From: Metabacillus sp. KUDC1714
GTDB lineage: Bacteria > Bacillota > Bacilli > Bacillales > Bacillaceae
NCBI RefSeq assembly: GCF_014217835.1
Contig: NZ_CP055263.1
Location: 1,831,501-1,895,500, forward strand
Direction: 5' to 3'
Length of the DNA: 64,000 bases
Numbering within the stretch: position 1 is the first letter of the stretch; every line of letters starts with the position of its first letter. A program made the translations under genes and the position numbers. Below the pieces are notes generated by a model that saw only the letters and a list, made by a program, of their open reading frames with translations, was not told the origin of the DNA and did not search any database. Shown piece after piece: positions 19,102 to 28,263 of the stretch.

Positions 19102-20382
19102 ATGAAACGTTTTTCGAAAGAGGAAAATAGTTGGATATTCTATGATTGGGCAAGCTCCGCTTATTCCATTATTATTTCTACTGCTGTTTTTCCTTTATTT
19201 TACAAAGCAGCAGCGACAAATGCTGGAATTAGCCCTGCTAACTCCACAGCTTATTTGGGTTACACAATTGCGATTGCGACATTTATTTTAGCAATGCTCG
19301 GACCAATTCTAGGCACAATAGCTGATTATCAGGGGTTTAAGAAGCGCTTTTTCAGTTTTTTCTTTTCTTTAGGGGTCATTTTTACGGGAATACTAGCCTT
19401 TATCCCAAGTGACCAGTGGCTACTCTTGCTTATTTGTTATACCGTTGCTGCAGTTGGATCTGCTGGTGCAAATGTATTTTATGATGCATTTTTAGTAGAC
19501 GTTACAACAGAGGAACGAATGAACCGTATTTCGGCACACGGATTTAGCTTTGGCTATATCGGCAGTACCATTCCATTTGTTATTAGTATCGCGATCATCA
19601 TTTTAGCACAAAGCGAGATAATTCCTATTTCTACTACAATAGCAAGTAAAATTGCCTTTATAATTACGGCTTTATGGTGGGCAGTTTTTACCATCCCTCT
19701 GTTTAAAAATGTTCAACAACGATATTACATCAAACGAGAATCGAACCCAGTTGTAAATAGCTTTAAACGTCTAGGAAAAACCTTAAGGGAAATCCGTAAA
19801 TATCGAGCATTATTTCTGTTCCTGATTGCTTATTTCTTTTATATCGATGGTGTAGGCACGATTATTACAATGTCCACAGCATATGGTACTGACTTAGGTA
19901 TAAGCTCAACAAATTTGCTTATTATTTTGTTCGTAACTCAGGTTGTTGCCGCTCCATTTGCGATTCTTTATGGAAGATTGTCTGAGAGGTTTACCGGAAA
20001 GAAAATGCTGTATGTTGGAATTATCATTTATATGATTGTTTGCATCTATGCTTACTTTTTAAAAACCACATTAGACTTCTGGATTTTGGCAATGCTTGTT
20101 GCAACCTCACAAGGAGGGATTCAAGCCTTAAGTCGGTCATACTTCGCAAAACTTGTACCAAAGGAAAAAGCTAATGAGTTTTTTGGATTTTATAACATCT
20201 TTGGGAAATTTGCGTCAATAATGGGACCGCTATTAGTAGGAGTAACAGCACAGCTTACTGGGGATTCAAATAGTGGAGTGTTCAGTCTTATTCTTTTATT
20301 TATAGTTGGTCTTCTCATACTTGTTCGTGTTCCCGAACCGAAAACAGATTTAGCTTCTCATGTAGATCATAAATCCTTTTAA
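19102..20382 (+). CDS. UMF1/Atg22-like MFS transporter (YxiO-like)
   Basis: Major facilitator transporter of the UMF1 family (relatives of fungal Atg22 and B. subtilis YxiO); the substrate is unknown. About 12 membrane helices in 426 aa, the usual length. The opening [19 protein letters not shown] is the family signature. A conserved [14 protein letters not shown] loop follows helix 2 and [19 protein letters not shown] lies before helix 11. GGGAGG is nine bases before the ATG. It is divergent from the uronate operon and shares its upstream region, including operator copies 2 and 3, so it could be co-regulated. Confidence 0.9.
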   Translation: MKRFSKEENSWIFYDWASSAYSIIISTAVFPLFYKAAATNAGISPANSTAYLGYTIAIATFILAMLGPILGTIADYQGFKKRFFSFFFSLGVIFTGILAFIPSDQWLLLLICYTVAAVGSAGANVFYDAFLVDVTTEERMNRISAHGFSFGYIGSTIPFVISIAIIILAQSEIIPISTTIASKIAFIITALWWAVFTIPLFKNVQQRYYIKRESNPVVNSFKRLGKTLREIRKYRALFLFLIAYFFYIDGVGTIITMSTAYGTDLGISSTNLLIILFVTQVVAAPFAILYGRLSERFTGKKMLYVGIIIYMIVCIYAYFLKTTLDFWILAMLVATSQGGIQALSRSYFAKLVPKEKANEFFGFYNIFGKFASIMGPLLVGVTAQLTGDSNSGVFSLILLFIVGLLILVRVPEPKTDLASHVDHKSF

Positions 20383-20411
20383 GGAGAAGCACCAGCTATT
20401 TATAAAAGAGA

Positions 20412-20448
20412 GCCAGCTAGCTAGTCATTGGCTAGTCGGCGCCTTTTT
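20412..20448 (+). terminator. Terminator of the UMF1 transporter gene
   Basis: GCCAGCTAGC pairs with GCTAGTCGGC (two mismatches) and is followed by GCCTTTTTATTT, 30 bases after the stop. Confidence 0.75.
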
Positions 20449-20475
20449 ATTTATACAACATACCCTAAAATTTCA

Positions 20476-21198
20476 TTACCCTTCAAGGCCTGGTGAGCTC
20501 GTTACTTTTTCATTCACTTCCTGTGCTTTCATTGCTTTTTGAATAACCTTATAAAAATATAGGAACGAAAAATAAGCACTTAGTGAGCCTACAAAGAATG
20601 GTATTAAAAATGTAAAATTAAAGCTTATAAAGATGAGTGCTCCATTTATAAGAGCTACACCAATCGTAGAAAACGGACTACCTATAGCAAGAATGAATGA
20701 ACTTTTTAATGAAGTAAAGAACTTCATTTCAAAGTGTACAGTATAAGAAAAGAAATAAGCATTCCACGTGAAGAAGAAGGCAGTTATCACCATAAACATA
20801 ACGTTAAAAAAGACAGATTGTTGCTGAAAGAACATAAGATAGTTTAATACCCAACTTGTCCAAAACAAAGTAAAGACAACGCCTATAAGAAAACTTCGTT
20901 TATAATTTTCCTTATAGTAGCGTAAAAAGGACTTAAAAATTGGGATATCCCCATCTCCCATCACCCATTTTCTAACTACCCCATACATTGCAGCAGTAGC
21001 TGGAAAGAAAATAAATGGTGCTAATATGGCAATCGTCAATAAACCCATCTGCAAGTTGGAAATGTCACCAACTAAAAGAATCAACAAAATATACACAATA
21101 GGAAAATTAAAAAGAACCCACAGAACATTTGTTAACGAAAAGCGCATAATTAAAACCGATAATTTGTAAAAGCCGCCCATCAAACCGTTCATTTCCAT
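20476..21198 (-). CDS. YesL-like (DUF624) membrane protein, second copy
   Basis: Second YesL/DUF624 polytopic membrane protein of the region. Several hydrophobic segments and the conserved FPATAAMYGVVRKWV and FKSFLRYYKENYKRSF stretches are visible. The frame opens at a GTG at 21210, but that codon is part of the ribosome-binding site AAAGGTGGGG. The ATG at 21198, six bases further on, is the preferred start (240 aa). A cre-like box lies 14 bases upstream, so CcpA could block initiation or early elongation. Co-occurrence with oligosaccharide importers is typical; the molecular role is unknown. Confidence 0.85.
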   Translation of the reverse strand: MEMNGLMGGFYKLSVLIMRFSLTNVLWVLFNFPIVYILLILLVGDISNLQMGLLTIAILAPFIFFPATAAMYGVVRKWVMGDGDIPIFKSFLRYYKENYKRSFLIGVVFTLFWTSWVLNYLMFFQQQSVFFNVMFMVITAFFFTWNAYFFSYTVHFEMKFFTSLKSSFILAIGSPFSTIGVALINGALIFISFNFTFLIPFFVGSLSAYFSFLYFYKVIQKAMKAQEVNEKVTSSPGLEG

Positions 21199-21211
21199 TC
21201 GCTGCCCCACC

Positions 21212-21225
21212 TTTAAGCGTTTTCA
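21212..21225. promoter_or_regulatory. Candidate cre box before the second YesL gene
   Basis: TTTAAGCGTTTTCA matches TGWAANCGNTNWCA at 13 of 14 positions, right before the ribosome-binding site. Confidence 0.5.
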
Positions 21226-21335
21226 TTTTTTAACTATTATACCATTACTAAACTAGTATTTATTACAAAAAATTTACTTAAATTTTATTTTATTTTTCTC
21301 GATGAACATATTTGTGCTTTCGTTCATTAAAAAAC

Positions 21336-21381
21336 AAAAAAGAGGTACCTCAGGTTCACCCCTAAAATAACACCTCTTTTT
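21336..21381 (-). terminator. Bidirectional terminator after the GH2 remnant
   Basis: AAAAAGAGGT (21337-21346) pairs exactly with ACCTCTTTTT (21372-21381). It ends transcripts coming from the glycosidase region on the minus strand and could also act on the plus strand. Confidence 0.75.
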
Positions 21382-21417
21382 GAATTATTTACATTTAATA
21401 ACATCGGTTACTTCCTG

Positions 21418-21849
21418 TTAATCAGTGTCAAAAAATTGTTTTGCAATATTATAAGCAAGTTTAGGCCTTCTATAAACATCCACAATCCCTTTACTATTCT
21501 GGGTTCCAGCCCTATTAAGGAGCCAACCCGTCGCCTCAGTCACTCGACAATCACAAAATTGCCAAATGTACATACCTGAAATAAAATCTTTTGAGGTGTA
21601 CGCCCTTAAATTCTGTTCAAGAATATCTGCTTGTCGTTCTTCTGTTCCTTTTCCAATACGTTCAATTAAGTTATCTATAGGAATTTTATCACCATAGTTT
21701 TGGGTGCATTTCCCAACAACCAGGAACAGGCATTTTATAGGTGTATTTTATAGTAGTTTCTTTTCTATTTCTTCTACCTTTGCAAAATCCCAAGTACCAT
21801 CTAATTCTGTGATTTTCCTCACTTTATGCGTTTGAAATAATCTAATCAT
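21418..21849 (-). pseudogene. GH2 beta-glucuronidase/beta-galactosidase remnant with internal deletion
   Basis: Decayed family-2 glycosidase gene. From the ATG at 21849 (GGGGGAG ribosome-binding site intact) the frame reads MIRLFQTHKVRKITELDGTW and a few more residues, then a stop after about 33 codons. In a second frame KMPVPGCWEMHP, a GH2 sugar-binding-domain motif, follows. A third segment, to the stop at 21418, holds the C-terminal part of the GH2 barrel: FISGMYIWQFCDCRVTE and then KGIVDVYRRPKLAY. Intact relatives are about 600 aa, so roughly 450 codons are missing, including the acid/base and nucleophile Glu residues. It sits directly after the GH31 gene in the same direction and was probably part of the same operon. 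Confidence 0.88.
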
Positions 21850-21990
21850 AGTACTCCCCCTACTTACGGTACTCGGATCATCACTACTTTAGCTTATTGC
21901 TTGGGAAATTATATTAGCATCTTATTCTTTTAAAGTTAACAGCACTACTTTCAAATAAACTTCCCTTTAAATTGCTGAACGATTAAATGT

Positions 21991-24312
21991 TTATAACCTT
22001 ATCTTAAGTTCTCCTACATTTGGATTTGGAAGCAATCGAATATCACTCATGGTAGCTTCAGCAACTCCTCCTTCTAATGCATTAAGTTCTTGGATTCCTC
22101 TCAAAAGAACACTCCAATTACTAGATGTTCCATTTGCTGAAATATAGACTTCGTTACCTTCCCGTTTAGCCTCAACCGTGAGTTTTTGCATTCCCTTTGG
22201 ATCATAAACTGTTGTCGAAGCTGATCCTCCATCCTGCAACTCAAACAAATGCAACTCAACATTTTCGGCATACTCATAGTCAGGTCTGTCATCTAACTCT
22301 CCTATAGCTAGTAAACTATTAGCACGCACGTATAAAGGCAAACTTTGATAGCCATGTTCTTCCTTTCTCCAGCCCCCACCTTCAACCTTCTCACCCGTCA
22401 AGTAATGTGTCCAATTTCCCTCAGGTAAATAAAAGGAAACTTGGCCGCCTTCTTGAAAAATTGGTGCAACCAATAAGGAATCACCGAGCATGTACTGACG
22501 ATCTAGATTCTCACATGCAGGATCATCTGGAAATTCAAGTAACATAGCCCTCATCATTGGATATCCTTTTTGTGAAGCATCACAAGCAGCGGAAAACAAA
22601 TAAGGCATTAATCGACATTTCAGTTTTGTAAAGAAGCGTAGCACATCGACTGCTTCCTCATCATACATCCATGGTACTCTGTACGATCTGCTGCCATGTA
22701 AACGACTATGACTAGAAAGTAAACCAAACGCAACCCAGCGTTTATATAAATCAGCAGAGGAAGTACTTTCAAAACCTCCTATATCATGACTCCAAAATCC
22801 AAACCCAGATAGACCTAATGACAGACCACCGCGCAAGCTTTCCGCCATTGCCTCATATGTTGAATCACAATCACCACCCCAGTGTACAGGAAACTGCTGT
22901 CCGCCTACTGTAGCTGAACGCGCAAATAATGCAGCTTCTCCTTTACCAAGCTTTTCTTCAAGCACATCAAAAACGACTTTATTGTAAAGAAAACTATAAT
23001 AATTGTGCATTTTATACGGATCAGAACCATCGTAATAAACGACATCTGTTGGGATACGCTCTCCGAAATCGGTTTTAAAGCAATCTACACCCATATCGAT
23101 CAACCTTCTCAAGTGGGAAGCAAACCATTCACACGCTTGTGGATTTGTAAAATCAACTATCCCCATACCTGGCTGCCACAAATCCCACTGCCACACGCTT
23201 CCATTCTCTTTTTGCAAAAGATATCCTTTTGACTTCCCTTCATCAAACAACTTTGACTTTTGAGCAATATATGGGTTGATCCAAACACAAATCTTTAGCC
23301 CTTTCTCTTTCAGGCGTCTCAGCATGCCTTCAGGATCAGGGAACACCCGTCTATCCCATTCAAAATTACACCACTCATACTCTTTCATCCAGAAACAGTC
23401 AAAATGAAACACATGAAGCGGTATATCACGTTCGATCATTCCATCTACAAAATGGTTCACTGTTTCTTCATCATAGTTTGTCGTGAACGAGGTCGTTAAC
23501 CACAGTCCGAATGACCATGCCGGTGGCACAGCCGGTTTTCCTGTTAATGAAGTAAAGTTCTCTAAGACTTTTTTCGGTGAAGGACCATTAATAATAAAAT
23601 ACTCTAAATATTCACCGCTAACACTAAATTGGACCTTAGATACCTTTTCAGAACCAACTTCGAACGAAACATTTTCTGGATGATTGACAAAAACTCCGTA
23701 ACCTCTATTCGTTAAATAAAACGGTATATTTTTATAGGCTTGCTCTGTACTTGTTCCACCGTCCTGATTCCAAATATCGATACTTTGCCCATTTTTAACA
23801 AAGGGAGTAAATCTTTCACCTAGACCATAAACAGATTCACCCACTCCTAGTCCTAATTGCTCTCTCATATATGTTTTCTTATCTTGGGTTGTTACATAGC
23901 CCATGCCTCGTGAGCCACTACCCGTTAACCTGCCCATACTATTGTAAAAATCCACTGACCATCCTTCTTGCTTATTAATCTTAACGGTCAGGTCTCCACT
24001 TGTTAAACTTGCTTCGTTTTCATTATCATAAATGCTCACAGGTGAATTAGAATCGGGGAAAAGTTCAAATTCTGGTCCTTGGTGTTGTTCTCCTTTGAAA
24101 TGATACATTTGGACACGGATTACATCCTGCATTGGTGATGAAAACTTCATAGTAAATAGCGGTCCTGTTAACGTATGTCCACGTGTTTCAATATGCATGA
24201 AAGGTGCATAAACGGTTAATGACTGATCATCTTTTTCTACTTCATTCACTTCAAAGGGACTGTAAATATTTACTCCCTCACGGTTTAACCAGTTACCATT
24301 ACTAAATTTCAT
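21991..24312 (-). CDS. yicI: GH31 alpha-xylosidase (YicI family)
   Basis: Cytosolic exo-glycosidase that removes alpha-xylosyl residues from isoprimeverose-type oligosaccharides (EC 3.2.1.177). From the ATG at 24312 the protein is 773 aa (E. coli YicI 772). The nucleophile Asp is at residue 415 in KTDFGER and the acid/base Asp at about residue 481 in HWGGDCDS, agreeing with YicI D416 and D482. The frame opens three codons earlier, but that ATG abuts GGAG; the second ATG is nine bases after it and aligns with the YicI start MKISDGNW. It lies after two permease genes and before a GH2 remnant. Other GH31 specificities are possible but less likely. Confidence 0.92.
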   Translation of the reverse strand: MKFSNGNWLNREGVNIYSPFEVNEVEKDDQSLTVYAPFMHIETRGHTLTGPLFTMKFSSPMQDVIRVQMYHFKGEQHQGPEFELFPDSNSPVSIYDNENEASLTSGDLTVKINKQEGWSVDFYNSMGRLTGSGSRGMGYVTTQDKKTYMREQLGLGVGESVYGLGERFTPFVKNGQSIDIWNQDGGTSTEQAYKNIPFYLTNRGYGVFVNHPENVSFEVGSEKVSKVQFSVSGEYLEYFIINGPSPKKVLENFTSLTGKPAVPPAWSFGLWLTTSFTTNYDEETVNHFVDGMIERDIPLHVFHFDCFWMKEYEWCNFEWDRRVFPDPEGMLRRLKEKGLKICVWINPYIAQKSKLFDEGKSKGYLLQKENGSVWQWDLWQPGMGIVDFTNPQACEWFASHLRRLIDMGVDCFKTDFGERIPTDVVYYDGSDPYKMHNYYSFLYNKVVFDVLEEKLGKGEAALFARSATVGGQQFPVHWGGDCDSTYEAMAESLRGGLSLGLSGFGFWSHDIGGFESTSSADLYKRWVAFGLLSSHSRLHGSRSYRVPWMYDEEAVDVLRFFTKLKCRLMPYLFSAACDASQKGYPMMRAMLLEFPDDPACENLDRQYMLGDSLLVAPIFQEGGQVSFYLPEGNWTHYLTGEKVEGGGWRKEEHGYQSLPLYVRANSLLAIGELDDRPDYEYAENVELHLFELQDGGSASTTVYDPKGMQKLTVEAKREGNEVYISANGTSSNWSVLLRGIQELNALEGGVAEATMSDIRLLPNPNVGELKIRL

Positions 24313-24403
24313 TTTTTCCATCTCCTTTACCTATTTAACTAATAAAACTTTATGTTACGGAAAAAAACCCCTCTTTTTAAATCAAGAGTTTTTCCACATC
24401 GAT

Positions 24404-25294
24404 TTATTCCTTCACAGAGCCAAGTGTAATCCCGTGAATAAAAAATCGTTGTAAAAACGGGTAAACGACTAATACAGGAAGCATAGCAATAAAGATTTTG
24501 GCTGCATTTAATGTTCTGTTTGAAAGCTCGCTCATTCGTTTATACTGATCCTCAGTCATACTTGCAGGATCAAGGACCACCGTCAATTGTTGAATATATG
24601 TCTGTAATGGATAAAACTCTTCTCTTGTCATAAAAATTAAACCGTACAAAAACTCATTCCAATGATAAACAATACTAAAAAGGCTAACCGTTGCCAGTAC
24701 TGGTACGGAGAGTGGAATATATAATTTGTATAAGATATACCAAGGCCCTGCACCGTCCACAAGTGCTGCTTCTTCTAATTCCTTAGGTAAATTACGGAAA
24801 AAGTTTATCGCCAAAATAATATTAAACACGATCGTCTGTGCCCCACCAACTAGAACAAGAGACCAAATACTGTTGAGTAAATCATATTCTTTAATCGTCA
24901 GATATAAAGGAATTAGCCCACCATTAAACAACATTGTAAAAATTAGTAGCCACATTAATATGTTTCGCAGTTTAAAGTCTTTTACAGTTTTAGACAGTGG
25001 ATAAGCCATAAGGGGCACAATAATAAAGTTAAGGGCAGCTCCAAGTACTACACGCTGTATCGATATCCAAAAGGAATGAAAGAATTGTGCATCCCCTAAT
25101 AATTGCTTATATGAATTAATATTAAATCCCACAGGCCAAAACGCGACCTCTCCAGCACTTGCAGCTGATTTTGAGCTAAACGAAAGAGCTAATGTATACC
25201 AGAGTGGTAGAATACACGTTATGGCAATTCCGACTAAAATAACAATAAGTACAATGTCAAATACTCTTGAGCCAATCGTCTTATCTTTGACCAT
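24404..25294 (-). CDS. Carbohydrate ABC transporter permease (LplC/YtcP-like), second system
   Basis: Permease subunit of the second CUT1-type importer. Six membrane helices fit 296 aa. The EAA loop reads LEEAALVDGAGPWYILYKLY near residues 177-196. The C-terminus RFFIHGITLGSVKE is family-typical. It sits between the partner permease (20-base gap) and the alpha-xylosidase gene, so the transported compound is probably a xylose-containing oligosaccharide. GGAGTGAAG precedes the ATG. Confidence 0.93.
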   Translation of the reverse strand: MVKDKTIGSRVFDIVLIVILVGIAITCILPLWYTLALSFSSKSAASAGEVAFWPVGFNINSYKQLLGDAQFFHSFWISIQRVVLGAALNFIIVPLMAYPLSKTVKDFKLRNILMWLLIFTMLFNGGLIPLYLTIKEYDLLNSIWSLVLVGGAQTIVFNIILAINFFRNLPKELEEAALVDGAGPWYILYKLYIPLSVPVLATVSLFSIVYHWNEFLYGLIFMTREEFYPLQTYIQQLTVVLDPASMTEDQYKRMSELSNRTLNAAKIFIAMLPVLVVYPFLQRFFIHGITLGSVKE

Positions 25295-25313
25295 CCATCT
25301 TCACTCCAATCTT

Positions 25314-26204
25314 TTAGAAGATACGGTAATTTGTTGTTTTGTAAGCCAAGAAATAAGATAAACTTATGAGAATAAATCCTGCAGCAGATTTTAATAAACC
25401 AACTGCTGTTGCAAGCTCATACTGTAGATCCAACAATCCGGTACGATACACCCATGTATCAATGATGTCTCCTGTTGAATATACAAGTGGATTATATAAA
25501 TTAAAGATTTGATCGAATCCTGCATTCAATACATTGCCTAAGCTTAGTACGGTTAGTAAAATAGCCGTTGTTCTAATTCCAGGAAGGGTCACATGCCACA
25601 AACCCTGTAAACGAGACGCACCATCAATTGAAGCAGCCTCATACAAAGCTGGATTAATTCCTGTTAATGCTGCAAGATAGATAATCGTATTGAATCCAAA
25701 TTCCTTCCAAATATCACTTCCAACAACCAGAATAGGAAACAGGTCTGCTCTTCCAAAGAATAAGATCGGATCAACACCAAATAAAGATAAAAACTGGTTA
25801 ACTGGACCAACATAAGCAAAAATATCTAAAAGAATGCCCCCTAAAATAACCCATGATAGAAAGTGAGGCAAATACACAATCGTCTGAATCCATCTTTTTA
25901 ATACCATTAAGCGCAATTCATTAAGCATTAATGCAAAGATCAACGGAATAATGAGATTTCCTATAATTTTCAATACAGCAATAAAAATGGTGTTAAAAAA
26001 AATATCCATCGTATCATTTAATGTGAACATATACTTAAAATGCTCAAGACCAACCCATTCTGAGCCAAATACTCCCTGTACCGGATTATAGTCTTGAAAA
26101 GCAATAGCAATTCCAAACATAGGTACAATACTGAATAATAATAGCCAAATAAACCCTGGTAGAAGCATAAGGTAATAATGCTTGGCAAAACTTTTGTTTT
26201 TCAT
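25314..26204 (-). CDS. Carbohydrate ABC transporter permease (LplB/YteP-like), second system
   Basis: Partner permease of 24404-25294, 296 aa with six membrane helices. The EAA loop YEAASIDGASRLQGLWHVTL is near residues 192-211. AGGAGGG precedes the ATG. It is downstream of the binding-protein gene, from which it is separated by 170 bases holding a 113-bp inverted-repeat element. No ATPase gene is nearby; a shared ATPase of MsmX type is expected elsewhere. Confidence 0.93.
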   Translation of the reverse strand: MKNKSFAKHYYLMLLPGFIWLLLFSIVPMFGIAIAFQDYNPVQGVFGSEWVGLEHFKYMFTLNDTMDIFFNTIFIAVLKIIGNLIIPLIFALMLNELRLMVLKRWIQTIVYLPHFLSWVILGGILLDIFAYVGPVNQFLSLFGVDPILFFGRADLFPILVVGSDIWKEFGFNTIIYLAALTGINPALYEAASIDGASRLQGLWHVTLPGIRTTAILLTVLSLGNVLNAGFDQIFNLYNPLVYSTGDIIDTWVYRTGLLDLQYELATAVGLLKSAAGFILISLSYFLAYKTTNYRIF

Positions 26205-26249
26205 AGCCCGTTTCCCTCCTGACTTCTCTGTAATAGATTAATAGAAAGC

Positions 26250-26362
26250 GGCTGCCTCAAAAGGGGCTATCCCCACAAACACCAATAACATGAACTTTTC
26301 CTTTAATGAAAAATCCTACTTATTGGCTCTGAGGGATCTAACCCTTAGGTTTTGAGACAGCC
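26250..26362. repeat. MITE-like element with 13-bp terminal inverted repeats
   Basis: GGCTGCCTCAAAA (26250-26262) faces TTTTGAGACAGCC (26350-26362) with one mismatch. Such GGCTGTCTCAAAA ends are frequent in Bacillaceae short repeats and near transposases. The 113-bp unit has no coding capacity and forms a long hairpin between the binding-protein and permease genes. It may lower downstream expression relative to the binding protein. Confidence 0.6.
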
Positions 26363-26374
26363 TATCTAGGAAAT

Positions 26375-28075
26375 TTACTTATTAACTACTTCTTTTACTT
26401 CATCAGTTATTTTATCTCCGCCTTGTTTTTTCCAATCCTTAACAAACTTATCAAAATCATCAAGCGGTGCTGCACCCATAATAATTTTTAGGAAAACTTC
26501 ATCTTCCATCTTTTTGAGATTTACCCATCTACTTTCCATTGTTTTTGTTTGTCCATAGATTTGACTGTAAACCCCGTTAATTTCTTGGTCTACAAGTGGT
26601 GACCCACCAACCATCAGCGCATAGGAACGAGTCCATGCCCCTAAATCAGCCTTTGGATCCCAGTGCTGGATACCTAATTTGTCATAAGGCTCCAATTTGA
26701 CCTTTTTAATATTTTCTGCGTCTGTTACTAATAACTTATATTCTGGTTTATCTTTGAAGTCTTCAGCTGTTTTCGTACCTGCCAACACTTCCCTAAGCGC
26801 CTTAACACTATATTCAGTTTCATCAGAAGGAGCAAAAACGAGTCTCAACGGATAAAAGCCCGGGCCACCTTTACTAGGATCAAATGTGGCTTCATTCGCT
26901 AATAAGTTATTTAACATTTTCATAGCTGCTTCAGGATGTTCATAATCCTTACGTACTACCACGAAGCGGCTTGAAGGAGTACTCATGTGCGGACTATATT
27001 TTCCATCTGCATCAAGTGGTAGAGCATATGCTTGCCAATTAGCTTCTGGATTCGTATTGATCGCATCTGTTATTGGTCCATAAGGCATCCACCAAGGAGC
27101 AAAGAACATTCCTGAATCTCCACTAATAACAGATTCACCAGAATCTTCACGTACCCCCATTTCTTGATCAATTAACCCTTTAGCATACATATCTCTTAAT
27201 TTAGCCAATGCATCTTTTGTTTCTGGTAAGGTGGAGCCATATACAGGCTTTCCATCTTCCCCTTCTACCCAGTAGCCTGGATTGGCATTGTATGCAGAAA
27301 AGATTCCATCAAATCCATATAGGTTGTTTGTCGACTCCAGAAAATTAGCATACAATTTATTATTTGTATCTGGTCCTGAAAGACCTATTGTATCGGCCTT
27401 TCCATTACCATCCGGGTCTTGCTCAGTAAAGGCCTTTGCCACCTTCTCCAAGTCCTCAACTGTCTTCGGTGGCTCTAGTCCTAATTTGTCCAACCAATCT
27501 TGACGGATCCACAATAAGTGGACTCCATCTGCCTGTAACTGAACACTCGGGATTGCCATCATTTTTCCATCAAATGTAACACTATCTTTAGCAAGACCAT
27601 TCGTGCTTTCAAGAATTCTTTTGATAGCAGGAGAAGCATACTGTTCGTAAACTTCCGTCAAGTCCGCAAGTTGCCCAGCCTCATACATTTGTCTTAATTC
27701 CACAGGTCCAACTATCATCGCATCTGGCAAATCGTTACTAGCAATAGCCAAACTGACTTTTTGATCGTAATTTGAAGGTGATGCAGTAAAATGATGTTCT
27801 ACATTAATATTTAAATTTTCCTTTACGCTTCGAGTATATTGATTATCCAAAGGTGTATCACCTGACGGTAAACTCGTATCACTTGGATCAACCTCTTGGC
27901 CAACTGTTATCGTCACCGCTTCATTGTATTTACCAAATGGATCAGGTGGATTTTCAGAATTCGTTTCTTTCGTTTGGCTCGTTTCCTCAGATGATGACCC
28001 ACCATTTGTACATGCGGTAACGAAAAGTAACAGAATCGCAAGTAAAACCATCAAAGCTTGTTTATTATTACGCAT
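26375..28075 (-). CDS. Extracellular solute-binding lipoprotein, second sugar importer
   Basis: Binding component of the second ABC importer, 566 aa, in the long LplA/YtcQ class. The signal peptide MRNNKQALMVLLAILLLF ends in the lipobox VTAC (Cys about residue 22), followed by a Ser/Glu/Thr-rich linker. First gene of the importer operon, with GGGGGAAA before the ATG. A near-perfect cre box lies 57 bases upstream. The YesMN-type two-component genes are directly upstream in the same direction and probably control this promoter. The context with alpha-xylosidase suggests a xyloglucan- or xylan-derived ligand. Confidence 0.93.
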   Translation of the reverse strand: MRNNKQALMVLLAILLLFVTACTNGGSSSEETSQTKETNSENPPDPFGKYNEAVTITVGQEVDPSDTSLPSGDTPLDNQYTRSVKENLNINVEHHFTASPSNYDQKVSLAIASNDLPDAMIVGPVELRQMYEAGQLADLTEVYEQYASPAIKRILESTNGLAKDSVTFDGKMMAIPSVQLQADGVHLLWIRQDWLDKLGLEPPKTVEDLEKVAKAFTEQDPDGNGKADTIGLSGPDTNNKLYANFLESTNNLYGFDGIFSAYNANPGYWVEGEDGKPVYGSTLPETKDALAKLRDMYAKGLIDQEMGVREDSGESVISGDSGMFFAPWWMPYGPITDAINTNPEANWQAYALPLDADGKYSPHMSTPSSRFVVVRKDYEHPEAAMKMLNNLLANEATFDPSKGGPGFYPLRLVFAPSDETEYSVKALREVLAGTKTAEDFKDKPEYKLLVTDAENIKKVKLEPYDKLGIQHWDPKADLGAWTRSYALMVGGSPLVDQEINGVYSQIYGQTKTMESRWVNLKKMEDEVFLKIIMGAAPLDDFDKFVKDWKKQGGDKITDEVKEVVNK

Positions 28076-28131
28076 ACTATTTCCCCCTTTTTACTGTAAT
28101 CTTTTAATCTACAAATGTACTATAACACAAA

Positions 28132-28145
28132 TGAAACCGCTTCCA
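28132..28145. promoter_or_regulatory. cre (CcpA) box before the second importer operon
   Basis: TGAAACCGCTTCCA, a full match to the relaxed cre consensus WTGNAANCGNWNNCW. The same bases form one arm of an AACCGCTT/AAGCGGTT hairpin (28136-28160) that could also end the response-regulator transcript. Confidence 0.7.
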
Positions 28146-28263
28146 AGTTAGAAAGCGGTTGCCAGTTTAGGGAGAGTAATGACCAATTAACTTGCTCAAA
28201 ACACACTTATATTTTCTTAGTTTAGAGTAATCAAACATATCTCACCCTAAAAAAGGACATTCC

